Of a DNA stretch of 64,000 nt, positions 50,501 through 59,623 are shown in pieces (positions within the stretch are counted from its first letter, which is position 1; every line of letters starts with the position of its first letter). The stretch covers positions 128,953-192,952 of the forward strand of contig NW_020170488.1 of assembly GCF_000524195.1 (NCBI RefSeq). Direction: 5' to 3'. The notes under the pieces are model-generated. The model was not told the DNA's origin. It did no database searches and worked only from the letters and a program-made list of their open reading frames with translations. Both the position numbers and the translations under genes were made by a program. This stretch comes from Echinococcus granulosus (Eukaryota; Platyhelminthes; Cestoda; Cyclophyllidea; Taeniidae).

Positions 50501-53500
50501 CGGAGCACCCGCCCTCCTTTTCATCGGTGATGTGGTCGCTCTCTCCGCTGAGTCTCTCCTTCTCATTCTCATCCTCACCACCGCTGAAGTCGGCTTTCCC
50601 ATCCTCCCTGCTGAGCTCTCTCACTTTGAGCAGAAGGTCCGTCTCCATTCCCATTGAATCTCAATCTTTTTTTTATTTGCCTCTCTGAGTTTATGGAGGC
50701 CTGTGCGTTCTCTTCTCCATCCAGTTGGCTGGCTGGTATGTCCTAGAGCCGATTTATTTATCCCTCAGTTCTTGCTTGAACAAGTCTGATTTTTCACCGT
50801 CAAATTTCTTTCTCACTCCCCCCCGCCCCCACGCTTGGGTCCGTTGATGTCTAAGAGCCGACTTCGATCTTCCATCTGCGGGGTTGAACTTGAAGCGATG
50901 CTTAGTCGCATTTTACCGTTAGAATGTTTATTTAGTGTTTTTTTTTTTTGTCATAAAACTGCTATTAAGTCACATTTTGAAGCTACACTAAGATTTGTAA
51001 CTAATCTATGAGTCAGTGGTATTTGTATGCGTTAGCGGGTGTAGTTGTGGCTGCTCACTCCCACTAAATGTATTCAATGGCGATTTTTAAATTTCCAGCC
51101 CCATTAGCATGGGAGCGAACAGACTTGCTTCACTTTCTGGCTTTTGCCTCATCACAACGATGCATCCTCTAACAAACGGAAGCGAAGTCATCGCCGTTTT
51201 CAGGGGGGTGGAGGGTCTCCCTGTGATCTTTGGAATCCAGGTGACACCAATCTCCAGCAGTCTGACTGAACTGACTTGTTAAAAATCGTGTTCTCGTAAA
51301 GTCTAGCAGCTTATATGCTCCACTCATAATGTCACATATGCTTGACGCTCTACGAATGTGTAATGTGTTCTTTGTCATTTTCTGATGACTAACTTTCATC
51401 AAACAGATTGTTTGAGTGTAAGACAATAAAGTGGCTGTTGGATGCGCCTGGTGTAGTCTTTAGTTTTTGAACGCCTCTTGAATTGGTTTGAGTGTTGATG
51501 TCATCGTTGGGACTTTGAGAATCGATGTTCTCTATGATCTTATTCTGAGAATGTCTACTATCCCAGTAGAACACCTAAGAACGCTCTAAAAGTTCCTTGT
51601 GGAAAATTGAATGTTGGGACATTTTTGAACAATTGGGGCCGTGGAAGCATTCCGAGGTGAGGATTGGAACAACGAGACATAGTAAGGCAGACTGCCACAC
51701 TAAGATGGTGAGGTGCATTGACAAATGATTCCTTATGGGAGATGTTTGGCGGACAGGGTTAAAACTCTGAGATGTGTGAATGAGTGTGTAATCGGAGGAC
51801 TTCAAGAAAAAGTAGGCGCAGTTTGTACTTCCTGACAGGTGTTATATCAGCAGGAAACGGTCAATTTGACATGAACACTCCGCGCGTGTAAGCCGTTGTC
51901 ATCTTTGAGACCTGAAAGCACCAAACGCTTTTACAGGCAACGCCGTGGTAGTCGTTAGCTTTTAAACGTCTGACCTTTATTGCGTCATACTGCTCGCAGG
52001 TTCGTCAATACCGGAAACGTCAGTACCGCCGAGTACTTACTGCTGGTGTGGTCCCCTCGTCTGCGTCCAGTTCCCGCGAAAGCGATTCCACTGCACCGAA
52101 TGGTGGAGGACGCTCCCGCTGTAAGGATATTGTCCTGCCCCCTACTGCAGCTACGTGGTCAGTGGCGCTGTGTCGCTCCGAGTCGGCAGCAGCAGCGGCG
52201 AAGATGGCGACTATGGTAACGACCCCTTCGGTGATCTCTCTCACCTACACCACTCTTGGTGAGGAGGCGGAGGAGGCCTCACGCCCCTTGTCCGTGTGCA
52301 TTGGCCTCTGTAAGTGTACTCAACGAAGTCTGCGCACCTGCATCTACCTTGGCTTAATGATCGCCCTTATCATCTCCATCGAATTGGCGCTCTACATTTG
52401 GGCTCGGGTACGTCCCTTTTTCGACCTTCACTTAATCCCTATCCGTATCCACACCTAGCAACTTCTTGAAGCTATTTATATCCTTAGGCTAGAGAAGGCG
52501 CCTTCTCTTTGTCTATTTTGTCTATATTCAACTTTCTTGGTGTAGTAGGGTCCCAGTGATCCGCCCTACTGATGTCTTCCGGGTTTAATTTTGCTTTCTC
52601 GTTATCCGTCTCTAAGTCTGGCAGAAATTTTAAAAGGCTGGAGTGAGACTTTTCGTGCATTTTGCTCATGGACTTTTTTGTTCTTTAACATCGCCATATA
52701 GAGGTCCTCTTTTGGACTGTATTTCATTCCATCTGTACCTCTAAAGCTAGCAAATTCCTTCCAAACGGTTTTGGCGGCTTCGTACAAAGTGCGCTCTCCC
52801 ATTTTCTTCCTCTAATTAGAGAGTTTCATTATCATATTCGTAGTGTGTATAAGTAGCAATTAGATGTCTCTTTCCAGAGGCTTTTTCGTGCTCTGGATCA
52901 GCGATGTCTGGGCTCCAGGATAATTTATACCCCTCAGCAATTATTGACTTTTAAGGCAGCTGAGTGGAGCTTCTCGGTCTATTTTTCTTCCGCCTACAGT
53001 GAGTTCTTTTGAAAGACACTCCATTACTCCCTACGGGCCTCTCTGTCCCTATTACTGGGCGAAACCTCGGAATCCTTTGAGTGGTTTTGCGTCTGCAACT
53101 AACTCCGAATACTAATAGATGTGGGGTGTGGTAAGGGAGAAGTGGTTTAGCTTGGTTTGTGGGCTCTCCATTGGTGCGTTCTGGCGCTCCTTGTTTTATT
53201 GGGTGATCTCCGGTGGGGTCTTTGTGCTTTGAGTTGCATGCTCTGGTAATTGGTGTATTCATCTATACTGCCTTAAAATCAAACGAACTCGTGTAAACAT
53301 GGGCATTGGTGACGTTTTTCTAGCTCTTTTGCACTGCAGATTTTACTTATCTCTGTTTAATAAAAACTTCCGGGGTAGTCACTGGAGCTGCGCAAGCCTT
53401 CCCGTGACATCTATTATGTACGAGTGTTTCTGGGCTTGATCTTGGACCCTATTAAGCTTCCAACTGAAGTATTCGATCCATGAGACTTCGAAACAGCCGT

Positions 53501-56500
53501 CTTCAATTGTCGACGGATAGCGTAGGTGATAATTGGCCGGCCATTGGATACTATCGAAACCACGAGGTGATTTTAGTCTCGCCTATTTATGGTATCTGAT
53601 TGACCTTAGTCTAATAGTGCGTGTTGGTGAGCCCAAGGTGCGTCTATAATTGATCTCAGTCAATCGAAAGGGACTGACTGGGCGAGAGTGACATTTCAAA
53701 ATGTTTTTGGGAATCAGACATGAATATGAAGAACTCCTAGAAAATTGAACCATGAACGACTCCTGCAGGTGCAAGCATCTTCAGTTACGTAATTAACTTT
53801 TCATGGCCTCCATTGGACCTTTTTATTCGTCAATCACAAAAAAGTTGCTGCATCAAGTCCACAATTGGGTGTACTAATTCCATAGGCAGCAACGTCAACG
53901 GACATAACTTGAAAGGAACTCGATTCGAGCTCTCACTAATGCTACTGATATCATTAAAGTAGTAGTGACATTCTAACCCTGTCTCAACTGCCTCGATATT
54001 TGCTAATCCTGAGTTTGTAATTTGTCGAGGACTCCTACAACTCCATGAAACGTTATTGCTTCGTTTTCTAGAAGTTTCCACTTTCGTAGCTTATTCTCGA
54101 ACGCTCTAGAAAGGTGTACTTTCACTTACCCCCTTCTAATTGGCTGATGCCACGTGTGGATGCACCTTAGGCGTACTAGTATTTACTGTAAGGTCAAGGC
54201 CAATTGTATGCTATGAATTGGCGAGACTGAAGTCATTCCCATCTCTGGCGTTTTCCGTCAGCCGATTGGATGTCACCTGCTTGTATCTGTGTTCCTACCT
54301 CTCGCCTACTCAAACAGGTCGGAAAATAAGGTTATCGGGTTGTGAGTTTGACAGGGTCCAAGCTCACGTGTTGTTCATGCCATGGTTGCACCTACCATAA
54401 CCTCGTATGATCGTGGAAGGGACTTTGTATCACCACAAGGAGGTCAATTTATGGCAAAGTAAAGGTGTTATTTCTGAAGGCTGAAAACAGCTTTATTGTT
54501 GAAGGATCGGGGGGACTAGTGATTTGGGTCTAAGCAGAGTTCCGTGTCTGAATTTAAAATTTAAAACTGAGTAGTACAATTCGGTACTAGCAACAAAGTC
54601 CCTTTCTTGTTTTGGACGTCATCTATCACTCTTCCTGTAGTCATTTCACTGCTTTGACCGTCGGGAACCTTCTAGGGAATTTTAAGCACTATCTAGACGG
54701 AGGTGAAGATGTTATTGATGAATTTGCATTCTATCAAGAATATTTCCTCCTTCAAATTTTGCTTTTACCACGAGGTTTCCTCAGTCTCAGTGGTTTGTAC
54801 CTTCATCTTGGTGACATGACCGGAAGGTCACGCTCACGCCCTTTTGAACGATATTCTTCCACACTGTTATGACGGAAGAGTGATGCATTTTGTGGATTGT
54901 AGCCGAGATTCCTAAATGACGTGTCCTCTGTCAAGTTGACTGCTTCGGAGGGCATTCATTTGCGACACAGTGCTAAGGGCCGCCGGAGGTTCAATAACAA
55001 GCGTGCTTCGCCTGGCGACTACCTTTAGTAGAGACATCTACCTAGCAGCTAGTCCTGACCACAGATGCCTTTTTCCGGCAAAATTGTAAGCGGTCCCTAA
55101 CAGAGGGTCTTGAATCGTTCAAACCGAGTCTGAAACTGTCCTTCAGAGGCTTTCGTTTACTGTGGGCCTTCACAAGTTTCAGCCGTCATAGCGGATGGCC
55201 TCCCTTTTTATGATGTTTAACGTGATTTCCTGTCTATAGACTTGGAATTTTGTGTTTTGGAGCAGGTCCAGCCTGGGTAGCTTTAGCAGAGCCCTGTGCC
55301 AGCATTGGTGTGGAATGGTTCCGAGAAGAATGAAATAGTCCATATAGTTAAATGCATCATTCCATTATGCAAGCGGATTTTATGTTACTGGGGTAAAGAA
55401 TTTGAAAGGTGGGATGCTTAGGGCTATTTTAGGGCCTCGAAATCAAGGTTTCAGGTTTCTAAAAGCCTTGTCAAAGAAAAACAAGAAACGGCATTCCCTA
55501 AAACCAATACATTCCACTCCATCATCTTCTTCCTTGGTTGCAGTTTGACCAGGACCCCGTGTTGGACATTTCGGTGTGGAACACGACGCCAGGTCGCTTG
55601 TTAGTGGCGATGCGTCTAGTGGTAGTCTTCTGGTTTCTCGCCATCCTTCGACGTCGGCGCACCTTCTCCAATCTGTCAGAGGTGGTCGAACCGTTGCACT
55701 TTGCGGCGGCCTACCTCCTTTGGCTCCTCGCTCTCCCCATTGTCGTCTTCGTCGCACATACCAGTGTTTCGCCTCTCTGGCGTCACAAAACCATTATCGG
55801 TACGATTCCTTCCTTTTACCCCTCCTCCCACTCTCCCTTCCCATATAGAAGGTAACTCTGCTTCATGCAAGGTTCCTAGGCTACTTTGCTCTTCAGACCT
55901 TCTGACGTCTTTTGCTCCGTTTCGAAGTAGCTACATCACCAACACTTCTCCGAATAGTCATGATCTTTGCAACCTTGAAAATATGGCTCGCTTTGGTGGC
56001 TAATAGTAAGTCCATGGACTAGAGTTTTAGGAAGTCTCATTCTACTGATGCAATGTTCCTCTTCTTCATCGTCCACCGTTAGTGAAACTTCCCTCCTCTT
56101 CATGCCTTCCAGGTTTTGAACCAAAGAGATTTCCTGCTGCCCAATTTCTAGGTGTCTTGACGGTTACGCCACACTTCATTTTGACTGCAATTTTGCGAGT
56201 GTGATCTTACACCCAGGGGGTGGGGGAGGGGGGCTAACCCAATTCCAGCTTGGCTATAGTCGGGCTCCCAATCCGCATATTCAAAGCAGCAAGATTCCAA
56301 TACGCTGGACAAGCTGGGGCCGCGGGGCATGCTTACGTGAATGTGGGTTGATTGCCAGGGTCGCAGGGTGGCCCTGTTCTCGTGCATTTACAATACTTTG
56401 ATTAGTCCCTTCATGGTTTATTTGTTCGTGGTACTGACGAACGAGAGCATCTGACCAAGAAAAAGTGGGCTAGAAACAGAGATGTTGTGCTGTTTTTTCT

Positions 56501-57706
56501 CAGCCCCTCTACAGACAGGGCGTTGGCTAGGTCAAGGCCGGTCTCGTTCAATACCGCCTTATCCGTTCCATGCTGGTCTTCCAGCCTTTATGTAGATCGA
56601 CAAAAAGTTACCTTTGAGTTTGTGCACCTTCGAGAGGCGCTTGAACACTCGTCTGTTGAAGGGTGCGGCCATTTCCAGTGTCCATTCAACGGTTTCAACG
56701 TAATCATAGGGAATGGTAAATCGGATTGGCGACTTGACAGGATTAAAGCGCCGAGGCATGACAGAGGAAGAAGTAGATTGGCACAATGCTGGATGTTGCT
56801 GCCATGTGAGCTTCTCTTGAGCGCCTAACTTTGTGGCTTCTCCTTTTCAGGAGTGATGCTCCTCTCCGATTTCCTTGCTTCTATTCTCTACGCTCAATTA
56901 ATCAACCGAGCCAAGTGAGTGAATTTTGGGATTGACGCTTGACACGGCGTGGATTATTTCTGAGTGGTAATTTTGTCTTGAGAGATGGCAAACTGGACAA
57001 GCAATAAAAAATCGCCTTTAGACAGATGGGGTGAGGGATTGAATGTTGCCTGACTTACTGTGAACCAGCGATTTTGATGCATGAGGTGCATTAGCTTTTC
57101 GAAGATGTCATTAATTACAAAAGGCAATTACGCAGAGCCGTCATCAACCTCTAAAACGACTACACGTATTTGCCAAAAATATCTAGGGCATTTGTAGCTC
57201 CATCCCTTGTTAATCACCTCGAATAGTAAACCAGGAGAATTGGGAGACTATCAGGGGTAACCTGATCAGCAAAAACATCCAGTCATCCACTCCTTTGCCA
57301 CAGTCCAGTTACTTTATTGTTCTAGTGACACTATTCATCCGCCTAGCTTTTTAGCCAATTTAATTGCTTCTGGAATCAAAATTAAAAAAGTAATATTTCT
57401 CCTTGGAACAGAAAAACCCCATGCGTTGTTACTGTTTTAAACGCGATTCAAGTGTAACTGGTCACCATGACCTGACGAAAAACGCATCACATGTCTGCGA
57501 TGTGTGGGCTCAGGTAGGAGCCACAGTGTCACATACGCGTGAAGTTCACGCCGGAGCACATGGCACGGTAGTAGCCGTGATGGGTACCAACACTGATGCC
57601 TCGCCCTCCTTGCACTATGACTTCGTAATCTGTGCCTGCTACTTGTTTGAGAATTAAATGTAATCCTTTCCACGCTTCCTCCTTCAGCGCTTACGCCTCA
57701 CACTAG
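41275..57706 (+). CDS. TMEM145: TMEM145/GPR180-family seven-transmembrane protein (whole gene, 8 exons)
   Basis: Exons: 41275-41503, 42769-43108, 47326-47614, 50382-50636, 52000-52407, 55544-55799, 56851-56914, 57688-57706. All splice phases agree and give 619 residues. An N-terminal hydrophobic stretch ending VTATNVSA is a likely signal peptide. A luminal/extracellular domain (to about 260) contains FWYLSLIACYRN, matching the R-x-W-W-Y-I-A-L segment of TMEM145. Seven hydrophobic helices follow: one from exon 3, two from exon 4, one from exon 5, two from exon 6, one from exon 7. FSFDGVGAPALLFIGD aligns with GPR180 S-x-x-G-I-G-V-P and FDQDPVLD with TMEM145 FDPGQVLY. The family (GpcrRhopsn4/intimal-thickness-receptor fold) is known as rhodopsin-like membrane proteins; the ligand is unknown. 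The loop before helix 4 is about 110 residues, much longer than in vertebrates. Whether TMEM145 or GPR180 is the closer relative is not settled. Confidence 0.88.
42769..43108 (+). CDS. TMEM145: TMEM145-like exon 2 (extracellular domain)
   Basis: The acceptor CGCCCTACAG before 42769 keeps frame and gives SSTRLPPATLVVVDGEYVTD. A nearby acceptor before 42793 keeps the same frame and would drop eight residues. The exon has several Cys (WHRKCGPK, VPCTTGDVC) likely to form disulphides. The donor CG|GTAGAT leaves two bases. Confidence 0.85.
45376..45450 (-). repeat. Diverged interspersed repeat, copy 1
   Basis: Shares with 49787-49857 an aligned core, AGGTGTTGATGCCATG here and AGGTGTTGACGCCATG there, plus a preceding G-rich GGAGGTGG. 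Read on -, both give HG(I/V)NT. They may be fragments of one repeat family. Confidence 0.35.
47326..47614 (+). CDS. TMEM145: TMEM145-like exon 3 (end of luminal domain, helix 1)
   Basis: The acceptor TTTCCGCCTTCAAG leads to FWYLSLIACYRNLTTCEW, then YDIWMVNG, then the first membrane helix, IYLTFGVLYLFLGVILH. The donor GTGAGT after 47614 closes a codon exactly. Confidence 0.92.
49224..49257. repeat. 34-nt near-perfect palindrome
   Basis: Arms AATCCAACATG and CATGTTGGATT are exact reverse complements. The 12-nt centre contains CAAATATTTG, itself a palindrome, so the whole pairs except for one T-T position on each side of the centre. Confidence 0.85.
49787..49857 (-). repeat. Diverged interspersed repeat, copy 2
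   Basis: Partner of 45376-45450. The - strand frame reads NHGVNTSRSSRSTITPPPTS. Whether it derives from a transposon coding region cannot be told here. Confidence 0.35.
50382..50636 (+). CDS. TMEM145: TMEM145-like exon 4 (helices 2 and 3)
   Basis: The acceptor CTTCTGACTTGTAG precedes an 85-codon exon in phase 0 at both ends: IKYKGEYEPLACLLFTHIWL, then FSFDGVGAPALLFIGDVVAL and LLLILILTTAEVGF. The donor AAG|GTCCGT is a weak GT site but it is the only one that keeps the frame into exon 5 before the next stop. Confidence 0.88.
52000..52407 (+). CDS. TMEM145: TMEM145-like exon 5 (long loop and helix 4)
   Basis: The acceptor CTGCTCGCAG precedes VRQYRKRQYRRVLTAGVV. About 80 residues rich in Ser, Ala and Gly follow, with no counterpart in the vertebrate proteins I remember. 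Then comes CIYLGLMIALIISIELALYI, the fourth helix. The donor CGG|GTACGT ends on a codon boundary. Confidence 0.9.
52484..53262 (-). pseudogene. Degenerate protein-coding remnant inside TMEM145 intron 5
   Basis: Read on -, 53262 to 52816 stays in one frame with only two internal stops (at 52951 and 52816). Protein-like pieces include KHKDPTGDHPIKQGAPERTN and GYKLSWSPDIADPEHEKASG. A new frame from 52802 starts MGERTLYEAAKTVWKEFASF and runs to 52602. An overlapping frame (52669-52484) continues with LPDLETDNEKAKLNPEDISR, as if after a frameshift. Composition (Glu, Lys and Asp rich, few Cys) is unlike random intron. I infer a dead gene or retroelement fragment; no family is recognised. Confidence 0.4.
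52491..52508. repeat. 18-nt perfect palindrome
   Basis: AGAGAAGGCGCCTTCTCT, next to the end of the - strand remnant in TMEM145 intron 5. Confidence 0.9.
55544..55799 (+). CDS. TMEM145: TMEM145-like exon 6 (helices 5 and 6)
   Basis: The acceptor CTTGGTTGCAG precedes FDQDPVLDISVWNTTPGRLL, then two helices: MRLVVVFWFLAI and AAAYLLWLLALPIVVFVAH. An N-glycosylation sequon (NTT) sits between the helix 4 and 5 regions. The donor G|GTACGA leaves one base. Confidence 0.93.
56851..56914 (+). CDS. TMEM145: TMEM145-like exon 7 (helix 7)
   Basis: The acceptor CTTCTCCTTTTCAG precedes GVMLLSDFLASILYAQLINR, which aligns with the last helix of the family (V-N-G-I-Q-L-G-I-H-L-Y). The consensus donor GTGAGT leaves two bases. 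Confidence 0.92.
57688..57706 (+). CDS. TMEM145: TMEM145-like exon 8 (six-codon terminal exon)
   Basis: A good acceptor (GCTTCCTCCTTCAG) and matching phase give NAYASH and a TAG stop at 57704-57706. AATAAA lies 28 bases later. The small size makes this a weaker call. It is preferred over splicing to 60447 because that exon fits FAM177 and its phase does not match exon 7. Confidence 0.6.
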
Positions 57707-57733
57707 ATAAGCGTCACAACTACCACCTGCGCC

Positions 57734-57739
57734 AATAAA
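57734..57739 (+). terminator. Poly(A) signal of the TMEM145-like gene
   Basis: AATAAA 28 bases after the inferred stop. A second AATAAA lies at 57939-57944. Confidence 0.6.
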
Positions 57740-58508
57740 CTTGGAGTCAACCGAATCTTCGGCTATTAATAACACTTGGGTAATCCTCACAACTGAACTA
57801 CTGCTTCCCCTTGTTTCCAGTCTACTGCTCAGTCCATAGGCGACAAATGTGTATATTTTTATAAACCCTCAAGACCAACTTTGATGTGATTTTTCACCTC
57901 TGATTAACTCAGTTCTGTCTCTTCCTTTCTTATCTACAAATAAAGCGAAGGAAAAATATAGTGAGGCGACTGTGTTTGCGCAATTTTTACGGCTCGGAGG
58001 CACGGGACCACCCACCCACGTGACAGACTGTCATGGAGAGGCAGAAATCATCACAGCTGACTCGAAATCGTGATGACCAATCTGGCATATCTTGGAATCA
58101 CACTTATTACCGGTCCATCTCGCGTAGCATGGTGATGAATCTGATTACACTCATTAGGTTCCATCGAGACGTGCGACCAGAACGAGAAAAGCGGATCGTG
58201 CGATGCGACTTATTACAAGGCGCACACTGTTAACAACGCACTAACGAGGGAGCATAAGAACCTCCAGACGCTCGGTTCTCAAATGAAATGGAGCGAAGTG
58301 ATGAGTCCCCCTAAACGTCGCAGGGGAGAGCGAACGCTAGCTAAGGATTACTAACCTAAACACCGTTTGACCAAAACGCGCCCTGAGTAAAAACAAGAAC
58401 GAGTTGAGGAAGATAAGCACTGGGTGATAAGAGTTAAGTCATTACAAGTAGGCCATGGCGCCAATAGCTACATAGGTAATGGGAACAAGTACCATAAACA
58501 CAATTCAA

Positions 58509-58514
58509 TTTAAT
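58509..58514 (-). terminator. Likely poly(A) signal of eIF1
   Basis: TTTAAT on the + strand, which is ATTAAA on the - strand, about 70 bases after the eIF1 stop. Confidence 0.45.
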
Positions 58515-58582
58515 TCCAATAACGTAAGTATGACAATAAATCATGTAGATACAGGTATCAACAGCAGGCGAGCACGAGAACA

Positions 58583-58940
58583 TTAAAACCCATGAACTTT
58601 GATTTGATCCGCCTTCACAAGGCCGTACTTTTTTAGAAACTCCGCGATGTTGTCACGCTGATCGCCTTGAAGCTGAAGAACTTCACCATATTGTTCATGT
58701 TGGACCACATTGCCGTTGCAGGCAAAATCCTTCTTGCATACCTTGAGGATCCGTTTCTTATCAAACTTATCAGGGATGCCCTGAACGGTAGTTAGGGTTT
58801 TGCGGCCGTTTCTTTGTTGAATACGAATATGAACGGCGGTATCTCCTTTATTTGGCTCACCGTCATCCGCAAAAGGGTCTCAGAAAACGCATGAAATAAA
58901 ACAACCACATACCATGGGTCTGAAGATTTTGCAAGGACAT
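58583..58940 (-). CDS. EIF1: Translation initiation factor eIF1 (SUI1), complete, two exons
   Basis: Exon 1 is 58940-58913 (28 nt, MSLQNLQTH plus one base). Exon 2 is 58878-58583, ending in TAA. Together they encode 107 residues against 113 in human eIF1. The intron, 58912-58879, is only 34 nt, with GTATGT and TTTCTGAG ends. Family landmarks are clear: DPFADDGEPNK, IRIQQRNGRKTLTTVQGI, KKDFACNGNVVQ, YGEVLQLQGDQR and the terminal KVHGF. eIF1 binds the 40S ribosomal subunit near the P site, promotes scanning and enforces AUG selection in the cytoplasm. The intron position (phase 1, before the DPF codon) matches, from memory, the vertebrate gene. ATTAAA on the - strand at 58514-58509 is a likely poly(A) signal. 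The gene is convergent with the TMEM145-like gene and head to head with FAM177. Confidence 0.97.
58879..58912 (-). other. 34-nt intron of eIF1
   Basis: On the - strand it begins GTATGTGG and ends TTTTCTGAG. Removing it restores M-S-L-Q-N-L-Q-T-H-D-P-F in frame. Without it, exon 2 has no start codon in the eIF1 frame. Confidence 0.9.
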
Positions 58941-59512
58941 AAGCAAAACCGAATAGTGCAGGACTAGACAACCAACATATTCAAACAAAAGTATATCAAC
59001 TAAAATACCGCAACTTCAGCACAATTGCGGCTACATACATAAATGCAAAGATTTGGTCACAAAAATGACGAAATATGAAACTGACTAAACCACTGCTAGT
59101 AGTGCAAAGTTCATACAATAGTTTAAAGCTCCTCACTCATCCAAGTTAAAAGGCTAAAGTTTCCTGGTAATCAAAAAACATGCCAAGTTGCAAGCAAGGC
59201 GGGTTTAATATAATAAAAACTGCGGATTATGAATCCAAGTTATTTAAAAGCAGTTTTAAATCCTATAGGGCAGGTTTAATTACTTACACATTTGATGAGA
59301 GTGATAATTTGTAGTTAAAGGCAAAATTAAAAAAACTTTAAGTTTAAATATACCTGCAACATCCACTTTACGGTGTAATTCTGGAATGGTGTGGGTTTTG
59401 TTAAGTAGTCACTTTCTGATGATGATCTTGTTTCTGCTGTTACTTTAGTTCTCGCCATTTTGTCTACTGTCTTCATCAATAGACCGCGTCAGTGAATGTT
59501 GAAGAAGGCTGC
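58941..59512. promoter_or_regulatory. Head-to-head promoter region between eIF1 and FAM177
   Basis: 572 bases separate the two start codons, so both promoters must lie here or overlap the 5' UTRs. The eIF1-proximal half is AT-rich. No TATA box could be assigned with confidence. A small - strand frame (59327-59458) lies within it. Confidence 0.55.
59327..59458 (-). other. Small ORF in the shared promoter region
   Basis: A 43-residue frame on - starts MARTKVTAETRSSSESDYLT. The first eight residues differ from the histone H3 start at one position, but the rest does not resemble H3. A possible donor (CAG|GTATAT) follows residue 35. It could be an upstream ORF or 5' UTR exon of the eIF1 transcript, or chance. 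Confidence 0.25.
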
Positions 59513-59623
59513 ATGGGGAAATCAGTTTGTGGCCGGGTAATACATTGTAGTGATGGATGTTACGACGAAAATGTCGAACTTCCTAGTGTCGTTGATGGCG
59601 GAACCGACAACAACATGAAATCT
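59513..59623 (+). CDS. FAM177A1: FAM177-like exon 1
   Basis: Starts at the first ATG that opens the family N-terminus. The acidic end VELPSVVDGGTDNNMKS corresponds to the acidic stretch after the G-E-T motif in human FAM177A1. Confidence 0.85.

Larger units (their letters stand above)
41504..57687. other. Introns of the TMEM145-like gene
   Basis: Introns lie at 41504-42768, 43109-47325, 47615-50381, 50637-51999, 52408-55543, 55800-56850 and 56915-57687 (0.8-4.2 kb). They hold a 34-nt near-perfect palindrome (49224-49257), a - strand protein-like remnant (52484-53262), two related short segments (about 45376-45450 and 49787-49857) and otherwise nothing recognised. Confidence 0.7.
57707..58582. 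other. Convergent 3' flanks of TMEM145-like gene and eIF1
   Basis: Holds poly(A) signals for both genes. A 66-codon + frame (58033-58233) shows no family features. Nothing else seen. Confidence 0.6.
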
